Assembly (NCBI GenBank): GCA_021106765.1
Contig: JAIOTO010000046.1
Coordinates: forward strand, 1 to 38,700
Origin: Methanosarcinaceae archaeon
GTDB taxonomy: Archaea; Halobacteriota; Methanosarcinia; Methanosarcinales; Methanosarcinaceae
Reading direction: 5' to 3'
Length of the DNA stretch: 38,700 nt
This document shows, in pieces, positions 26,880 to 37,006 of the stretch. Each line of letters opens with the position of its first letter. The stretch's first letter is position 1. Position numbers and translations under genes: made by a program. Below the pieces are notes generated by a model that saw only the letters and a program-made list of their open reading frames with translations, did no database searches and was not told where the DNA came from.

Positions 26880-28694
26880 TCATACAGCGTCGTCTAATCT
26901 AAGTCGAGGTGCCACTCCGAGTGATTTTATCTCGTCAAGCAGCAACTTGAATGCATAGCTCATTTCCACCGGGTGAATATCTGTATCAGCACCACAGTTC
27001 GAACAGTATCGCATATTCCTTCGCCTATCGAATGTAGCCACCATGCCACAATGAGCACAAACGAGTTCAACGACCCTGTCAGACTCATCAAGCAGTCTTT
27101 CCTTCAGCGTCATTGCAGCTCCATGTCCAATAAGCACATCTCTCTCCATTTCACCGAACCTCAAACCACCTTCACGTGCTCGGCCTTCAGTAGGTTGTCT
27201 GGTTAGGACCTGCACAGGTCCGCGTGACCTGGCATGTATCTTTGATGCAACCATATGATGCAGTTTCTGGTAAAGGATAACACCCACAAATATATCGGCG
27301 GGAATCATTTTTCCGGTAACTCCATCAGTGAATACTTCTTTCCCGGTGTGTGAGAAACCATGCTTCTTCAAACCTTTACGCAGATCATCTTCCATTTCAC
27401 CAGAGAAGGCAGTCGCGTCAATACGTCGACCTTCGGACGATCCAACCTTACCCCCGATCATCTCCAGAACATGTGCGACCGTCATACGGGAAGGGATCGC
27501 ATGTGGATTAATCACCAGATCCGGAACCATTCCGGATTCTGTGAACGGCATGTCCTGATATGGCACCATTAATCCAATAACACCTTTCTGACCGTGTCGG
27601 GATGCAAACTTGTCACCGATCTCAGGAATTCTCTGGTCCCTTACCTTTACCTTTGCCAGCCTTGTACCATTTATGGATTCAGTCAGTATTACAGTATCCA
27701 CAACACCTTTCTCATTCGACCGCATTGTGATAGCACTTTCTCGCCTCTGCTCCACAGTAATACCGAGATCGGTCTGCTCTTCGAGGAAACGTGGCGGACT
27801 GGTCTTTCCGATCAATACAGCATTGGGCCCTACATTTGTCTCTGGATTTACAAGACCATCCACATCGAGATTCGCATATGCATCTGAACTTCGTGCTCCC
27901 CTGTATTCAGAATCAGGGATCTCGAACTTGTCCTCCTGACCACCAGGATAGCGACGTTCCTCACCTTCGAATGTCCTCAGGAAGTGACTTCTTCCAAGAC
28001 CACGTTCTATGGAACCTTTATTAAAGACAAGTGCATCCTCAATATTATGACCTTCATATGACATTACAGCAACAACAAAATTCTGCCCGGCAGGACGTTC
28101 ATCAAAATGTATGGATTCACAGGTCTGTGTTTTGGTGAGTGCCCTCTGCGGGTAATGTAACACATGTGCCCGCGTGTCCGGCCTTAGTTTCAGGTTTGAT
28201 GTAGAAACACCGATACACTGTTTGATCATCGCAGCACCCATAGTATTCCTTGGTGATGCATTGTGTTCCGGGTATGGCACCATACCCGTACATATCCCAA
28301 GCATCATGGAAGGATCAAACTCCAAATGAGTGTGTTTGGGTGTCAGATCCGAGTTGTAGAGTGCAACAAATGCATTCTCCTCTTCTTCGGCATCCAGATA
28401 TTCGACATATCCTTGCGTAACAAAATCATTATAGACCATCTCGCCCTTACGGAGCTGTTCCAAATGCTCCTCAGTAACAAGAGGTTTCCCATCTTCAACG
28501 ATGACCAGTGGCCTTCTTGCTCGCCCCATATCAGAGCTAAGTATCACTTCATGCAAGTCCTCATACAACGTCACATTGATCTGATGGGACAGAACACCCA
28601 GTCTACGTTGTTCCCTGATCTTTTCGACCAACTCAGCGGGGTTGTTATGTGTTCCAATCAGTGCCCCATTTAAGAACACTTTTGCCTCAGTCAC
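26880..28694 (-). CDS. rpoB1: RNA polymerase subunit B' (C-terminal half of the second subunit)
   Basis: 604 residues from the GTG at 28694 ([10 protein letters not shown]), which overlaps the end of rpoB2 and follows GAGGTGG by 6 bases; ATGs at 28721, 28712 and 28709 are less well placed. Motifs: [12 protein letters not shown] (active-site lysines), [16 protein letters not shown], and a C-terminal zinc site CAHCGM..YCSNCG. With B'' it forms the second-largest subunit. Confidence 0.97.
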   Translation of the reverse strand: MTEAKVFLNGALIGTHNNPAELVEKIREQRRLGVLSHQINVTLYEDLHEVILSSDMGRARRPLVIVEDGKPLVTEEHLEQLRKGEMVYNDFVTQGYVEYLDAEEEENAFVALYNSDLTPKHTHLEFDPSMMLGICTGMVPYPEHNASPRNTMGAAMIKQCIGVSTSNLKLRPDTRAHVLHYPQRALTKTQTCESIHFDERPAGQNFVVAVMSYEGHNIEDALVFNKGSIERGLGRSHFLRTFEGEERRYPGGQEDKFEIPDSEYRGARSSDAYANLDVDGLVNPETNVGPNAVLIGKTSPPRFLEEQTDLGITVEQRRESAITMRSNEKGVVDTVILTESINGTRLAKVKVRDQRIPEIGDKFASRHGQKGVIGLMVPYQDMPFTESGMVPDLVINPHAIPSRMTVAHVLEMIGGKVGSSEGRRIDATAFSGEMEDDLRKGLKKHGFSHTGKEVFTDGVTGKMIPADIFVGVILYQKLHHMVASKIHARSRGPVQVLTRQPTEGRAREGGLRFGEMERDVLIGHGAAMTLKERLLDESDRVVELVCAHCGMVATFDRRRNMRYCSNCGADTDIHPVEMSYAFKLLLDEIKSLGVAPRLRLDDAV

Positions 28695-30342
28695 TGAGAA
28701 CCACCTCATCATTACTGTCAATTACAGTATCCATGTTTTTTTCCGAAGTATCGTTATGCTCAATTGCAGGTTTTTCATCATCTGGATCTGACATCATTTC
28801 CAGCTCTTCATTATCGGTATCGACCTCATCCTGATCTGTAACTACCCTCACTGGTACATGTAACTGTGCAGGAGTGACACCTATATTGAAGAGAACATTC
28901 TGTACCTGCTCCAAATCATCTACACCGGTGGATAACTCCACCATCTGTGCAAAGTTCTTCACCAGACCACAGTTAGGACCTTCCGGCGTTTCTGATGGAC
29001 ACAAACGACCCCATTGCGTAGGATGGAGATCACGTGCTGCAAAGTGCGGCTGTGCTCTTGATAATGGAGATATGACACGCCGTAGATGGGACAGGGTAGA
29101 GATGTAATCAGTACGATCAAGAAGCTGAGAAACACCACTTCGTCCACCAACCCAGTTTCCGGTTGCAAGAGGATGCTGGAGACGATCTGTCAGAACATCT
29201 GCACGCACAACTGTAGATACGTTCAACTCCCTATTCCTCATATTTGCCCTCTCTAGTTGGTACTTTACATCACGGGACAGTCGATTGAATGCAACCCTGA
29301 ACAGGTCCTCCATAAGATCGCCTGTGAGTTTTAAGCGTTTATTGGAATAGTGATCCTTATCATCTGCTGAACGACGACTAAGAGCAAGTTCGAAACACGA
29401 CTCTGCCATCCTTCCAAGGAAATGGGCCTTAGCCAAACGATCTTCCGGATCATTGCCAAGATGTGGAAGCAAGTACCTGTCGATCACATAGTTCGCGCGT
29501 TTCATTTGATAGTCCCGAGCCTGTCCGGATGCTACACGTGTACCGATCTTTTCAAGCGCATCATCGATCGTGTCTACCTCGGCCTCTTCGAGGTTCTCGA
29601 ACATGAACTTCATGATCTCGGGATCTGTTGACACAACTTTTACGACATCTTCATCAGTCTCGATACCAAGGGCACGTATCAGTGTAATGAAATTAATACG
29701 TCCGGATATTGAAGGGAATGATACCTCCAAAATCGATTTACGGCCCCTTTCAACAACGACCAGAGCCCTGTATCCTCTCCTTTGCGAGAACACTTTGGCA
29801 ACCTCGATAGAATCACCGTAACGCACACCTATCTCTGCCAGGATCTTGTTCGGAGCAAGATCTTCAAGGGTCATAACAACTCGTTCGGTACCATTGACAA
29901 TAAAATATCCCCCGGGATCAAGAGGATCCTCACCATGCCGGATCATCTCATCATCACTGATATTTACAAGATTACATATCTCTGACTTGATCATTACGGG
30001 TAGCTGACCGATCTTTGCCTCAGTCGGTTCACTCTCATATTCTCCATTCACAACTGACATTTCCATGAACAATGGAGCTGAATAGGAAAGATTGCGAAGC
30101 CTTGCTTCATTGGGATAGAGATTTTCTATCGCACCATCGGCCTCTTTGACAACGGGGTGCCCGGTCCTTATTTTTCCAAGCTTAACATAGATATCCTCAA
30201 GATCGGTCTCAATAACTCCCTGCTCGTCAACGATCTTCTGGAGACCGTGTGACAGGAATTTGTTATATGAATCTGTGTGATGTTGCACAATCTTATCTTT
30301 TGTAAAATATGCTTCCGATAATCCCCTGACGTCTAACGCGAT
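28687..30342 (-). CDS. rpoB2: RNA polymerase subunit B'' (N-terminal half of the second subunit)
   Basis: The body is unmistakable: [27 protein letters not shown]-type segment ([22 protein letters not shown]) and [35 protein letters not shown]. The first canonical start, GTG 30288, would remove the conserved segment [15 protein letters not shown]. The frame is open upstream to about 30370 without ATG, GTG or TTG. The best-placed codon is ATC 30342, 5 bases after GGAAGGTG, giving 551 residues. The C-terminus has an unusual ~50-residue acidic tail (from [12 protein letters not shown] on). The end overlaps rpoB1. Confidence 0.9.
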   Translation of the reverse strand: MALDVRGLSEAYFTKDKIVQHHTDSYNKFLSHGLQKIVDEQGVIETDLEDIYVKLGKIRTGHPVVKEADGAIENLYPNEARLRNLSYSAPLFMEMSVVNGEYESEPTEAKIGQLPVMIKSEICNLVNISDDEMIRHGEDPLDPGGYFIVNGTERVVMTLEDLAPNKILAEIGVRYGDSIEVAKVFSQRRGYRALVVVERGRKSILEVSFPSISGRINFITLIRALGIETDEDVVKVVSTDPEIMKFMFENLEEAEVDTIDDALEKIGTRVASGQARDYQMKRANYVIDRYLLPHLGNDPEDRLAKAHFLGRMAESCFELALSRRSADDKDHYSNKRLKLTGDLMEDLFRVAFNRLSRDVKYQLERANMRNRELNVSTVVRADVLTDRLQHPLATGNWVGGRSGVSQLLDRTDYISTLSHLRRVISPLSRAQPHFAARDLHPTQWGRLCPSETPEGPNCGLVKNFAQMVELSTGVDDLEQVQNVLFNIGVTPAQLHVPVRVVTDQDEVDTDNEELEMMSDPDDEKPAIEHNDTSEKNMDTVIDSNDEVVLSD

Positions 30343-30465
30343 GATAGCACCTTCCTTACGAATTTATAATACTAGATATCTAATAATCGAACATACTGCC
30401 CTAAAGAGCAACTGCAATAAAAGTAATCAGACATAGTCAAATTTAAAGGTCCCGACCTATTACGA

Positions 30466-30702
30466 TTACTCTATTACATACCTATAATATAGTGATTCTC
30501 CAGCAGTATAACTGTTCCTGGTGATCTTTACGACATCACCAACGATCGCACCTATTTCCTTTGCGATTGGATCTGAAACCTTGAGCTTGGGTAATTGCTC
30601 TTTGCCTATGTTGTATTGTTTTAGAACAGATCGCATCTCATCCTCACCCAGAATTTCATGGTTTGGAATTAATTCGTTGTCAAGCAAGCTAAAATTACTC
30701 AA
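30466..30702 (-). CDS. rpoH: RNA polymerase subunit H
   Basis: 78 residues, the archaeal counterpart of the C-terminal part of eukaryotic RPB5: SLLDNELIPNHEILGEDE, then SDPIAKEIGAIVGDVVKITRNS and the end YYRYVIE. It lies in the lower jaw of the polymerase. The TTG at 30702 is chosen over GTG 30711 because AAGGAG lies 8 bases upstream of it and only one base before the GTG. It is the first gene of the polymerase operon, 123 bases before rpoB2. Confidence 0.96.
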   Translation of the reverse strand: MSNFSLLDNELIPNHEILGEDEMRSVLKQYNIGKEQLPKLKVSDPIAKEIGAIVGDVVKITRNSYTAGESLYYRYVIE

Positions 30703-30738
30703 ATTGCACACTCCTTAAAATATGTAGGTGATTTTTGA

Positions 30739-30812
<74 letters not shown>

Positions 30813-30888
30813 ACTTATGAGGTCGTCGAACTGTACATAGGATATTCTACAACTGGTTCGAGACAGGGCCGATACATGGACGGGATGG

Positions 30889-30896
30889 TATATAAA
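30889..30896 (-). promoter_or_regulatory. TATA box of the tRNA-Lys/rpo region
   Basis: TTTATATA on the minus strand, about 77 bases before the mature tRNA-Lys start. The transcript may carry a 5' leader trimmed by RNase P and may run on into rpoH. Confidence 0.5.
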
Positions 30897-31072
30897 TGTA
30901 CCTGAGAACATAGAATATACGATCGCCGATCAAATGTATTAAAAGCAATTTATACAATACCAGCTAGTAACAACAGAAGAATACACCGGTTGTACCCAAC
31001 ATGTATAAATAATATTATTTTTGACCTTTACGAAGTTTCCCGCAGATGATCACAAAAAGGTATGCAGGACAT

Positions 31073-32308
31073 TCATGTCCCGCATTCCCAACCTCCCATA
31101 TATTCGGTCTGCTCGGAAGATAGCTCATCGATCTCAACATCAAGTGACCTGAGTTTGAGCTTTGCCACATGAATATCCAGATCATACGGCACTGGATGCA
31201 CCCCATTTGAAAGCTTGTTCTCTGCAATATATTTAACACACTGTGCCTGGTTTGCAAAACTCATATCCATGACCTCAGCAGGATGACCATCGCCAGCAGC
31301 AAGGTTCACCAACCGTCCATCGGCCAACACGTTGATACGTTTTCCATTTACCAGGTACTCCTTAATGTTCTTCCTGACCGTTCGGACCGAACTGGAAAGT
31401 GCAATGAGTTCTTCCATATTGATCTCCACATTAAAATGACCCGAATTAGCCAATATGGCACCATCTTTCATCACTGAAAAATGGTCTCGTGTGAGAACAT
31501 TCATATTACCAGTAGTTGTCACAAACATATCACCAAATTCTGCGGCCATTTTCATTGACATCACACGGTAACCATCCATGTGTGCTTCCAATGCACGTAT
31601 CGGATCCACCTCAGTGACTACCACATTCGCCCCAAGACCGGATGCACGCATTGCAACACCCCTCCCACACCAGCCATAACCACCGATGACCACCGTCTTA
31701 CCAGCTACCAGCAAATTTGTGGTCCTCATGATACCATCCCATGATGATTGGCCAGTACCATAACGGTTGTCGAAGAGGAACTTTGTCATCGCATCATTGA
31801 CAGCGACCACAGGCATCTTCAGGGCACCATCCCTTTCCATTGCTTTGAGCCGATGGATACCGGTAGTGGTCTCTTCACATCCTCCCAGTATAGAAGGTAG
31901 CAGATCGGTGCGTTCGGTGTGGAGCTTGAAGATCAGGTCCGCGCCATCATCGATAGTGATATCCGGTTCAATGTCAAGTACTGTATCAATGGCCTCATAG
32001 TATTCCTCATTGGAGCAATCATATTTTGCAACACACCTGATGTTGTCCTTCTTATCAAGGGCAAGAGACACATCGTCCTGCGTACTCAAGGGGTTGCACC
32101 CTGCAATTACAACCTCTGCGCCACCAAGAGCAAGGGTTTCCACAAGAGCAGCAGTCTTTGCCTCAACATGCAGTGCCATTCCTACCTTATACCCTTTTAG
32201 TGGCATCTCACGCTCGAACTCATCCCGAATGATAGAAAGCACAGGCATGTGATTCTTCACCCATTCGATCTTCTGGTCACCAGATCTTATCAATTCCTTA
32301 TTATGCAT
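31073..32308 (-). CDS. ahcY: S-adenosylhomocysteine / S-inosylhomocysteine hydrolase
   Basis: 411 residues from ATG 32308, which follows GGAGA by 8 bases; the ATG at 32323 has no ribosome site. It cleaves S-adenosyl- or S-inosyl-homocysteine to homocysteine and the nucleoside using bound NAD. Motifs: MALHVEAKTAALVETL, DDGADLIFKLH, the Rossmann loop GGYGWCGRGVAM, and HPAEVMDMSFANQ. It ends EYMGGWECGT in the archaeal/bacterial manner. In Methanocaldococcus the homologue prefers S-inosylhomocysteine and works with a deaminase. The matching deaminase is next door here, so the inosyl route is plausible. Confidence 0.93.
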   Translation of the reverse strand: MHNKELIRSGDQKIEWVKNHMPVLSIIRDEFEREMPLKGYKVGMALHVEAKTAALVETLALGGAEVVIAGCNPLSTQDDVSLALDKKDNIRCVAKYDCSNEEYYEAIDTVLDIEPDITIDDGADLIFKLHTERTDLLPSILGGCEETTTGIHRLKAMERDGALKMPVVAVNDAMTKFLFDNRYGTGQSSWDGIMRTTNLLVAGKTVVIGGYGWCGRGVAMRASGLGANVVVTEVDPIRALEAHMDGYRVMSMKMAAEFGDMFVTTTGNMNVLTRDHFSVMKDGAILANSGHFNVEINMEELIALSSSVRTVRKNIKEYLVNGKRINVLADGRLVNLAAGDGHPAEVMDMSFANQAQCVKYIAENKLSNGVHPVPYDLDIHVAKLKLRSLDVEIDELSSEQTEYMGGWECGT

Positions 32309-32410
32309 ATCCCAAATCTCCATTTATATGATCAAAGTGTTATTATTACAGTAAATTATGATCGTAGTGAATTATTGTTACGATCTCTTTGTATATTGCA
32401 TGACATATGA

Positions 32411-33715
32411 TCAACTATTTGAATGTAATCGATCAATGAGATTTTCTGAGGCCTCTGACGCATCATCCAACACCTGCCCCTCATTCATGCACAGCACCTC
32501 ATAATTATCCATCAACACATTCCCATCAACGATGGTAGTCCTGACATCCCCACCATGTGCAGAATAGACAAGATGAGAAGCAACATCATATCTTGGCGTC
32601 AGGTGTGCTTTGTCCATGTCGACTACGACCACATCTGCTTTGTACCCTTTCTTTAATGTACCAGCCATGATCCCAAGTGCCTCTGCACCATTGATTGTTG
32701 CCATTTCCAATACCGAGCGTGCAGGAAGGACGGTCGGATCCAGGCTGTTGACCTTATGAAGTAAAGCAGCCACTTTCATCTCCTCGAACATATCCAGATC
32801 ATTATTGGAAGCACATCCATCGGTCCCGATGGACACGTTCACACCACGCTCGAGAAGTGCTGGAACCGGTGCGATCCCTGATGCCAGTTTCATATTGCTC
32901 ACCGGATTGTGGGATACATATACACCCTTATCACGAAGGATATCCATGTCCCCGTCAGAGAGCCAGATACAATGAGCAGCGAGCACGTCCGGACCAAGGA
33001 AATCGATCTCATCAAGCATGTTCACAGAACACATACCATAGGTCTCTTTCATCTGGTTTAACTCACTTTCCGTCTCAAGCACATGAATATGTATCTTTGC
33101 GTTGTCCTTCTTCGCCTGCTCCTTCACCTTGAGCAGGAACTCACGGGAACAGGTATTCGGAGCATGAGGACCATACATCGTCGTGATCCTGCCATCAGCC
33201 TTGCCGTTCCACTCACCCACAAACCGTTTCCCGACCTTGAGCTCAGAATCGCCCTTTGCCGCATCCCCGAGTTCGATCATACCATAGGAAAGTGCAGCAC
33301 GCATCCTGGAATCCTCAACAGCCCGAGCCACGTGACCCATGTGAAGATACATATCTGCAAAAGTGGTCGTACCACTTTGGATCATCTCGAGACACGCCAG
33401 CTGCGTGCCGGTGTAAATATCATCATCTGTCAATCGGGCTTCCGCCGGCCATATATTATCCTCAAGCCATTCTCCCAGAGGCAGATCATCTGCGAACCCT
33501 CTGAAGAGACTCATGGCAGCATGAGAATGAGTATTGATCAAACCAGGCATCACCACAGAACCCCTGGCATCGATCACGATATCAGCCGTCTGTTCTGTTG
33601 AGCCTGCCACCTGTGTGATCACACCATCTTCGACCACGACCACACCTTTCGAAATATCGCCCACATCAGAGTCCATTGTCAGGACATAACCATTCTCAAT
33701 AATAATATCAGCCAT
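32411..33715 (-). CDS. dadD: 5'-deoxyadenosine/S-adenosylhomocysteine deaminase (DadD/MtaD family)
   Basis: 434 residues of the amidohydrolase superfamily. Metal ligands: NTHSHAA near residue 60, HIHVLETE, AAHCIWL and GTDGCASNND. It deaminates 5'-deoxyadenosine, methylthioadenosine and S-adenosylhomocysteine to the inosine forms. GGAG lies 9 bases before the ATG, 6 bases after the HD gene, so it is in the same transcript. Together with the hydrolase downstream it forms a by-product removal route for SAM-using enzymes. Substrate choice among the family is inferred. Confidence 0.9.
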   Translation of the reverse strand: MADIIIENGYVLTMDSDVGDISKGVVVVEDGVITQVAGSTEQTADIVIDARGSVVMPGLINTHSHAAMSLFRGFADDLPLGEWLEDNIWPAEARLTDDDIYTGTQLACLEMIQSGTTTFADMYLHMGHVARAVEDSRMRAALSYGMIELGDAAKGDSELKVGKRFVGEWNGKADGRITTMYGPHAPNTCSREFLLKVKEQAKKDNAKIHIHVLETESELNQMKETYGMCSVNMLDEIDFLGPDVLAAHCIWLSDGDMDILRDKGVYVSHNPVSNMKLASGIAPVPALLERGVNVSIGTDGCASNNDLDMFEEMKVAALLHKVNSLDPTVLPARSVLEMATINGAEALGIMAGTLKKGYKADVVVVDMDKAHLTPRYDVASHLVYSAHGGDVRTTIVDGNVLMDNYEVLCMNEGQVLDDASEASENLIDRLHSNS

Positions 33716-33721
33716 AGTATC

Positions 33722-34360
33722 TTACTCCAAAGATGTTTCTTCTGCCAGTGCATCCAGATACAGATGCATAATCCTGAGCCTGTCTTCCGCTATTATCTTT
33801 GCGGTATCAGTGTTTAGCTTCTCGGGTATCTTAAAAGGTTTTTTATCCATATAATCGGCAAATCCTTCAAAGGGATCCGAAGTATACGCATTCATCGAAC
33901 TTTCCTTGACAGTACCGATAGCATGTTTAAGACCACGCAGAGAGCCCATGGAAACCAGCGATCGGAATATACCGACCGCACCCAATGCATCGATCCGATC
34001 TGCGTCCTGTAGTATCCGGGCCTCAAGAGAGCCGGCCCTGAGCCCACGACTGAAACGGTGAGTTAAGATGCATGCCACCACATGATCGATCAATGGTTCA
34101 TCTACGCCGTTTCCAGACAGGAACTCACGTGCGATCCGGGCACTGTACTCAGCATGATCACCGCCCTCCTGATGCTCTTTGACAACACCCACATCATGGA
34201 GCAGAGCAGCAAGACGCAGAACTTCGATATCGCCACCTTCAGACCTCTGGATCTTCATGCATGTGGATCCCACCCGTTCTATATGGGATATATCATGAGT
34301 ACTTGGCTCATCATACAATATATCATAAACAAATTTTCGGGTATCTTCGATGAGATCCAT
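33722..34360 (-). CDS. HD-domain phosphohydrolase
   Basis: 212 residues. Metal-binding HD motifs: H22DISH, LLHDVG (about 53-58), DHAEYSARIA and the later DADRIDALGA. It resembles the YedJ/YpgQ-type HD hydrolases acting on small phosphorylated nucleotides; the substrate is unknown. GGAGGG lies 9 bases before the ATG, which directly follows the stop of the pantothenate gene. The operon with dadD suggests nucleotide clean-up (inference). Confidence 0.88.
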   Translation of the reverse strand: MDLIEDTRKFVYDILYDEPSTHDISHIERVGSTCMKIQRSEGGDIEVLRLAALLHDVGVVKEHQEGGDHAEYSARIAREFLSGNGVDEPLIDHVVACILTHRFSRGLRAGSLEARILQDADRIDALGAVGIFRSLVSMGSLRGLKHAIGTVKESSMNAYTSDPFEGFADYMDKKPFKIPEKLNTDTAKIIAEDRLRIMHLYLDALAEETSLE

Positions 34361-35119
34361 TTAAACAATCCCTCCAGAGATATATAGGAGTCTCTCCCTG
34401 ATCAATTCCAGAGCAGATGAAAGCACATCCTCATTATCGAAAGAGACGATCGACTCCCTGAGTACATCCTTATCAGTGCAATCCATGTCAAGTGCCAGCT
34501 CCACCATATTGTCGATGGCCCGGGTCACATTATCCACAATAGTAACACTGGCAGTACGGGAGGTTCGTGACAATGGGTTCAGGTCGATCGCTATCACGGA
34601 CTTACCCATGTGGACAAGGGCCTGGCAACGATCACCATCTTCCAGAGGTACCAGCACCACGTCCGCAGCATATATTCCAGCACCATCCACCACGGCGCGG
34701 TCATGATTCACATCAATACGTGCATCCCCTTTCCCACCGAGCACATCTGTGGCCCCATGGGATCGAAGATGATCGATGATCTTCCCCACACGCGTCTCGC
34801 TGCGATGGAACAGGTTCACCTCAAGGGAGGCTCCTGTTACTTCGGACAGTGCAACAAGTCCGTCGGGTACAAGAGCGGCAGTATTGCCATTGACCGATAT
34901 CACAGGCCTTCTTGCAAGCAGGAGCATCGCCACTGCCACCTTCTCTGCACAGGATGCCGACTCGCTAGTACATTCCCCAAGGAGATAGTCGAAACTCTCA
35001 CCCCTGCCCTGGGCTACTAATCCCTGTGGACTTGTTATACCGATCCTGACACCCTCAACGATCCTCTCACGGGTTATGAGAGAATCGTATCTCGGGTGAT
35101 CCTCAGGTATCTCGCTCAT
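34361..35119 (-). CDS. 4-phosphopantoate--beta-alanine ligase (phosphopantothenate synthetase)
   Basis: 252 residues of the archaeal COG1701/DUF137 family. It joins 4-phosphopantoate and beta-alanine with ATP to give 4'-phosphopantothenate in the archaeal CoA route. Motifs: HPRYDSLITRERIVEGV, GLVAQGRGESFDYLLGE, RPVISVNGNTAALVP, LEVNLFHRSETRV, VPLEDGDRCQALV and the ATP-site AIDLNPLSRTSRTA. The full-length family is about this size. It lies 17 bases after the SPFH gene and touches the HD gene. Confidence 0.95.
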   Translation of the reverse strand: MSEIPEDHPRYDSLITRERIVEGVRIGITSPQGLVAQGRGESFDYLLGECTSESASCAEKVAVAMLLLARRPVISVNGNTAALVPDGLVALSEVTGASLEVNLFHRSETRVGKIIDHLRSHGATDVLGGKGDARIDVNHDRAVVDGAGIYAADVVLVPLEDGDRCQALVHMGKSVIAIDLNPLSRTSRTASVTIVDNVTRAIDNMVELALDMDCTDKDVLRESIVSFDNEDVLSSALELIRERLLYISGGIV

Positions 35120-35136
35120 ATCTTACTTACACACGA

Positions 35137-36090
35137 TCAACTGGATGCATCCAGTATCAGACCCTGATCCGTTGGAACGATCATCGTCTGGATATCCTTG
35201 CCCTGAAGCATCTGGACATACTTGTAGTCGATCAGATTTGAGTTCTTTGAAAGTTCCTGATTGATTATGCGCAGAGCTTCGGATTCACCGGTAGCCTGGA
35301 TGATCGTTGAATTGGCGATACCATTTGCTTCGATGATCTTACGTTCCGCTTCCAGCTGTTCCTTCTGTTTTACAAATACCATTCTCTGAGCGTCCTGGTC
35401 TGCCTGCAGTTTCAGCTCGATGGCATCTGCCAAACGTTCCGGCAACTGGACATTCCTCATGAGAACCTCTTCCACGATAATACCATCGTCGATCAATGCA
35501 GACTCCATATCCGATTGCATTTTAACCGAGATAACTTGTCTCTGTTCACCATAGACCTGCATGGCAGTATTACCGGAGACCACATCTCTGATGACTGATT
35601 TTATGGTTGGTCGAATGACCTTCTCCGCATAGTTAGTTCCAAGCGTCTGATGAATGCCACTAACAGCATCCGGGATAACTCTATAACGGACCGTCATATC
35701 CAGACCAAGTGTCAGACCTTCACTGGTCAATGCATTGATCTGATCATCGCCCACGATCTCACCTTCTGAACTCTTGGAACTCATAGTATATGTCTGAGTC
35801 CTCACAGAATACTTCGTCACAGAGACCCAGGGTGGGACTATATGTAACCCCTCACCCAGTTCGTCGTCCTGAACTCCTCCGAACTGACTGAACTTCACTC
35901 CAACCTCACCAGCACCTACGGACACAAATATTGAACCGAACATAACAGAGAACAAGACAAGTATCGCCATTACGACGGCCAGAGAACGTAGTATGCGACC
36001 TACCACAGGCGGGATGCCTTTATTTATAAGATCACCAAAAGGGTCATCTTTTGCGGGACCGGGATCCTTATCGTCCCAATTATCTTCCAT
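35137..36090 (-). CDS. SPFH/prohibitin-type membrane protein
   Basis: About 317 residues. A charged start (EDNWDDKDPGPAKDD), one membrane helix (roughly 34-58, VVMAILVLFSVMFGSIF), then the band-7/SPFH domain (GEVGVKFSQFGGVQ, GLHIVPPWVSVTKYSVRTQTY) and a coiled coil (LKLQADQDAQRMVFVKQKEQLEAERKI). Such proteins make large membrane rings that control proteases or membrane domains. The first in-frame ATG (36111) is unlikely because the GGAGG ribosome site sits inside its first codons. The real start is TTG 36096 or ATG 36090. Confidence 0.88.
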   Translation of the reverse strand: MEDNWDDKDPGPAKDDPFGDLINKGIPPVVGRILRSLAVVMAILVLFSVMFGSIFVSVGAGEVGVKFSQFGGVQDDELGEGLHIVPPWVSVTKYSVRTQTYTMSSKSSEGEIVGDDQINALTSEGLTLGLDMTVRYRVIPDAVSGIHQTLGTNYAEKVIRPTIKSVIRDVVSGNTAMQVYGEQRQVISVKMQSDMESALIDDGIIVEEVLMRNVQLPERLADAIELKLQADQDAQRMVFVKQKEQLEAERKIIEANGIANSTIIQATGESEALRIINQELSKNSNLIDYKYVQMLQGKDIQTMIVPTDQGLILDASS

Positions 36091-36308
36091 TACCAAATAT
36101 AAAACCTCCATTTATAACTTGTATGCAACTGGAGGTCTCCTTTATCAGTTATGTATAAATAGCTATCCTTGATCCATTGTCTCCAAAATATCTTTCAATA
36201 TTTATTTGGACACCTATTTAGGCACAACATACTAAAAAACAGATAATGTACCCGCAATAGCAGCGATACCTTTATTTTAGATGATGATGTCTAGGGTCTA
36301 ACATCTGT

Positions 36309-36383
36309 GGGCCGGTAGATCAGGGGAAGATCGCTACCTTGGCATGGTAGAGGCCTCGGGTTCAATTCCCGATCGGTCCACCA
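36309..36383 (+). tRNA. tRNA-Ala(GGC)
   Basis: 75 nt including an encoded CCA. The acceptor GGGCCGG pairs with TCGGTCC and has the G3-U70 pair that identifies alanine tRNAs. The anticodon stem CTACC/GGTAG surrounds TTGGCAT, anticodon GGC. The T arm is TCGGG/CCCGA. A TATA-like TTTATTTTA lies about 30 bases before it. It marks the border between the core operon and the accessory region to the right. Confidence 0.97.
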
Positions 36384-36751
36384 AAAAACTTTAGATAGAC
36401 CTAAGCAAGCATCGATATTTCACAAGAATTAGGTATCTGTTTGTTTGTCTTTTTTGTACTTAACCTCAATGGCGAGTGTAATGATAATCTTGTAAGATTT
36501 GACAAGGACAGAGGTTATTACGCAAGCATCTCGTACTACCGCCTGTGTGATAACGATGAGTGCAAATAATCTTTTTTCAAATAACTCGGCGAGAGTAAAA
36601 CGTATTGAGGATTTCGATAAAAACCAGAATTTGAACATCGGTTTATAAGCTCTATATAAATAATCGGTTGAAATCGAAGGTTTATCGAAATTCTCATTTA
36701 CTTGCCAGAAAAGGATAAATGGATTGACGATAGAATAAGGAGGGAGTAAAA
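36384..36751. other. Non-coding stretch with the YgiT-gene promoter
   Basis: No supported gene. A 69-codon minus-strand frame (36429-36638) has no recognisable family and no ribosome site. TATATAAA (36653-36660) is the likely promoter for the next gene, leaving a leader of about 70 bases. Confidence 0.5.
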
Positions 36752-37006
36752 ATGGAACCCGATAGATGCAGTTTTTGCAAAGGAAAACTTGTTAAGGGCA
36801 AGACCGAGTTCGTGGTGAAAGTAGATGAAAAAGTGCTTACTATAAAAGATGTTTCTGCATACGTCTGTGAGGAATGTGGCGAAGCCTACTACACTCCCGA
36901 GATCTCAGAAAAGATCGATCAGCTCATGAAGAAATTCCATGATTCCACTCTGCTGGTACACCCTCTTGCCGCAGGAGAGTTGAGTCTAAGCGAAGTCATA
37001 GCATAA
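36752..37006 (+). CDS. YgiT-type zinc-finger protein (MqsA-like antitoxin half)
   Basis: 84 residues. Two CXXC pairs (C6/C9 and C39/C42) form the YgiT/MqsA N-terminal zinc finger, with VCEECGEAYYTPEISEKIDQL typical of the family. A strong AAGGAGGGAG lies 5 bases before the ATG. Such genes usually follow a small toxin (MqsR- or DUF4258-like). None is seen upstream on this strand, and the C-terminal helix-turn-helix of full MqsA is absent. It is therefore an orphan antitoxin or part of an unrecognised pair. Confidence 0.85.
   Translation: MEPDRCSFCKGKLVKGKTEFVVKVDEKVLTIKDVSAYVCEECGEAYYTPEISEKIDQLMKKFHDSTLLVHPLAAGELSLSEVIA

Noticed and set aside
33083-33601. 172-codon plus-strand frame opposite the deaminase gene
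   Set aside because: Shadow frame; composition rich in His, Arg and Cys and no start signal.
36429-36638. 69-codon minus-strand frame as a toxin partner for the zinc-finger gene
   Set aside because: Opposite strand, no ribosome site, no recognisable toxin motif.
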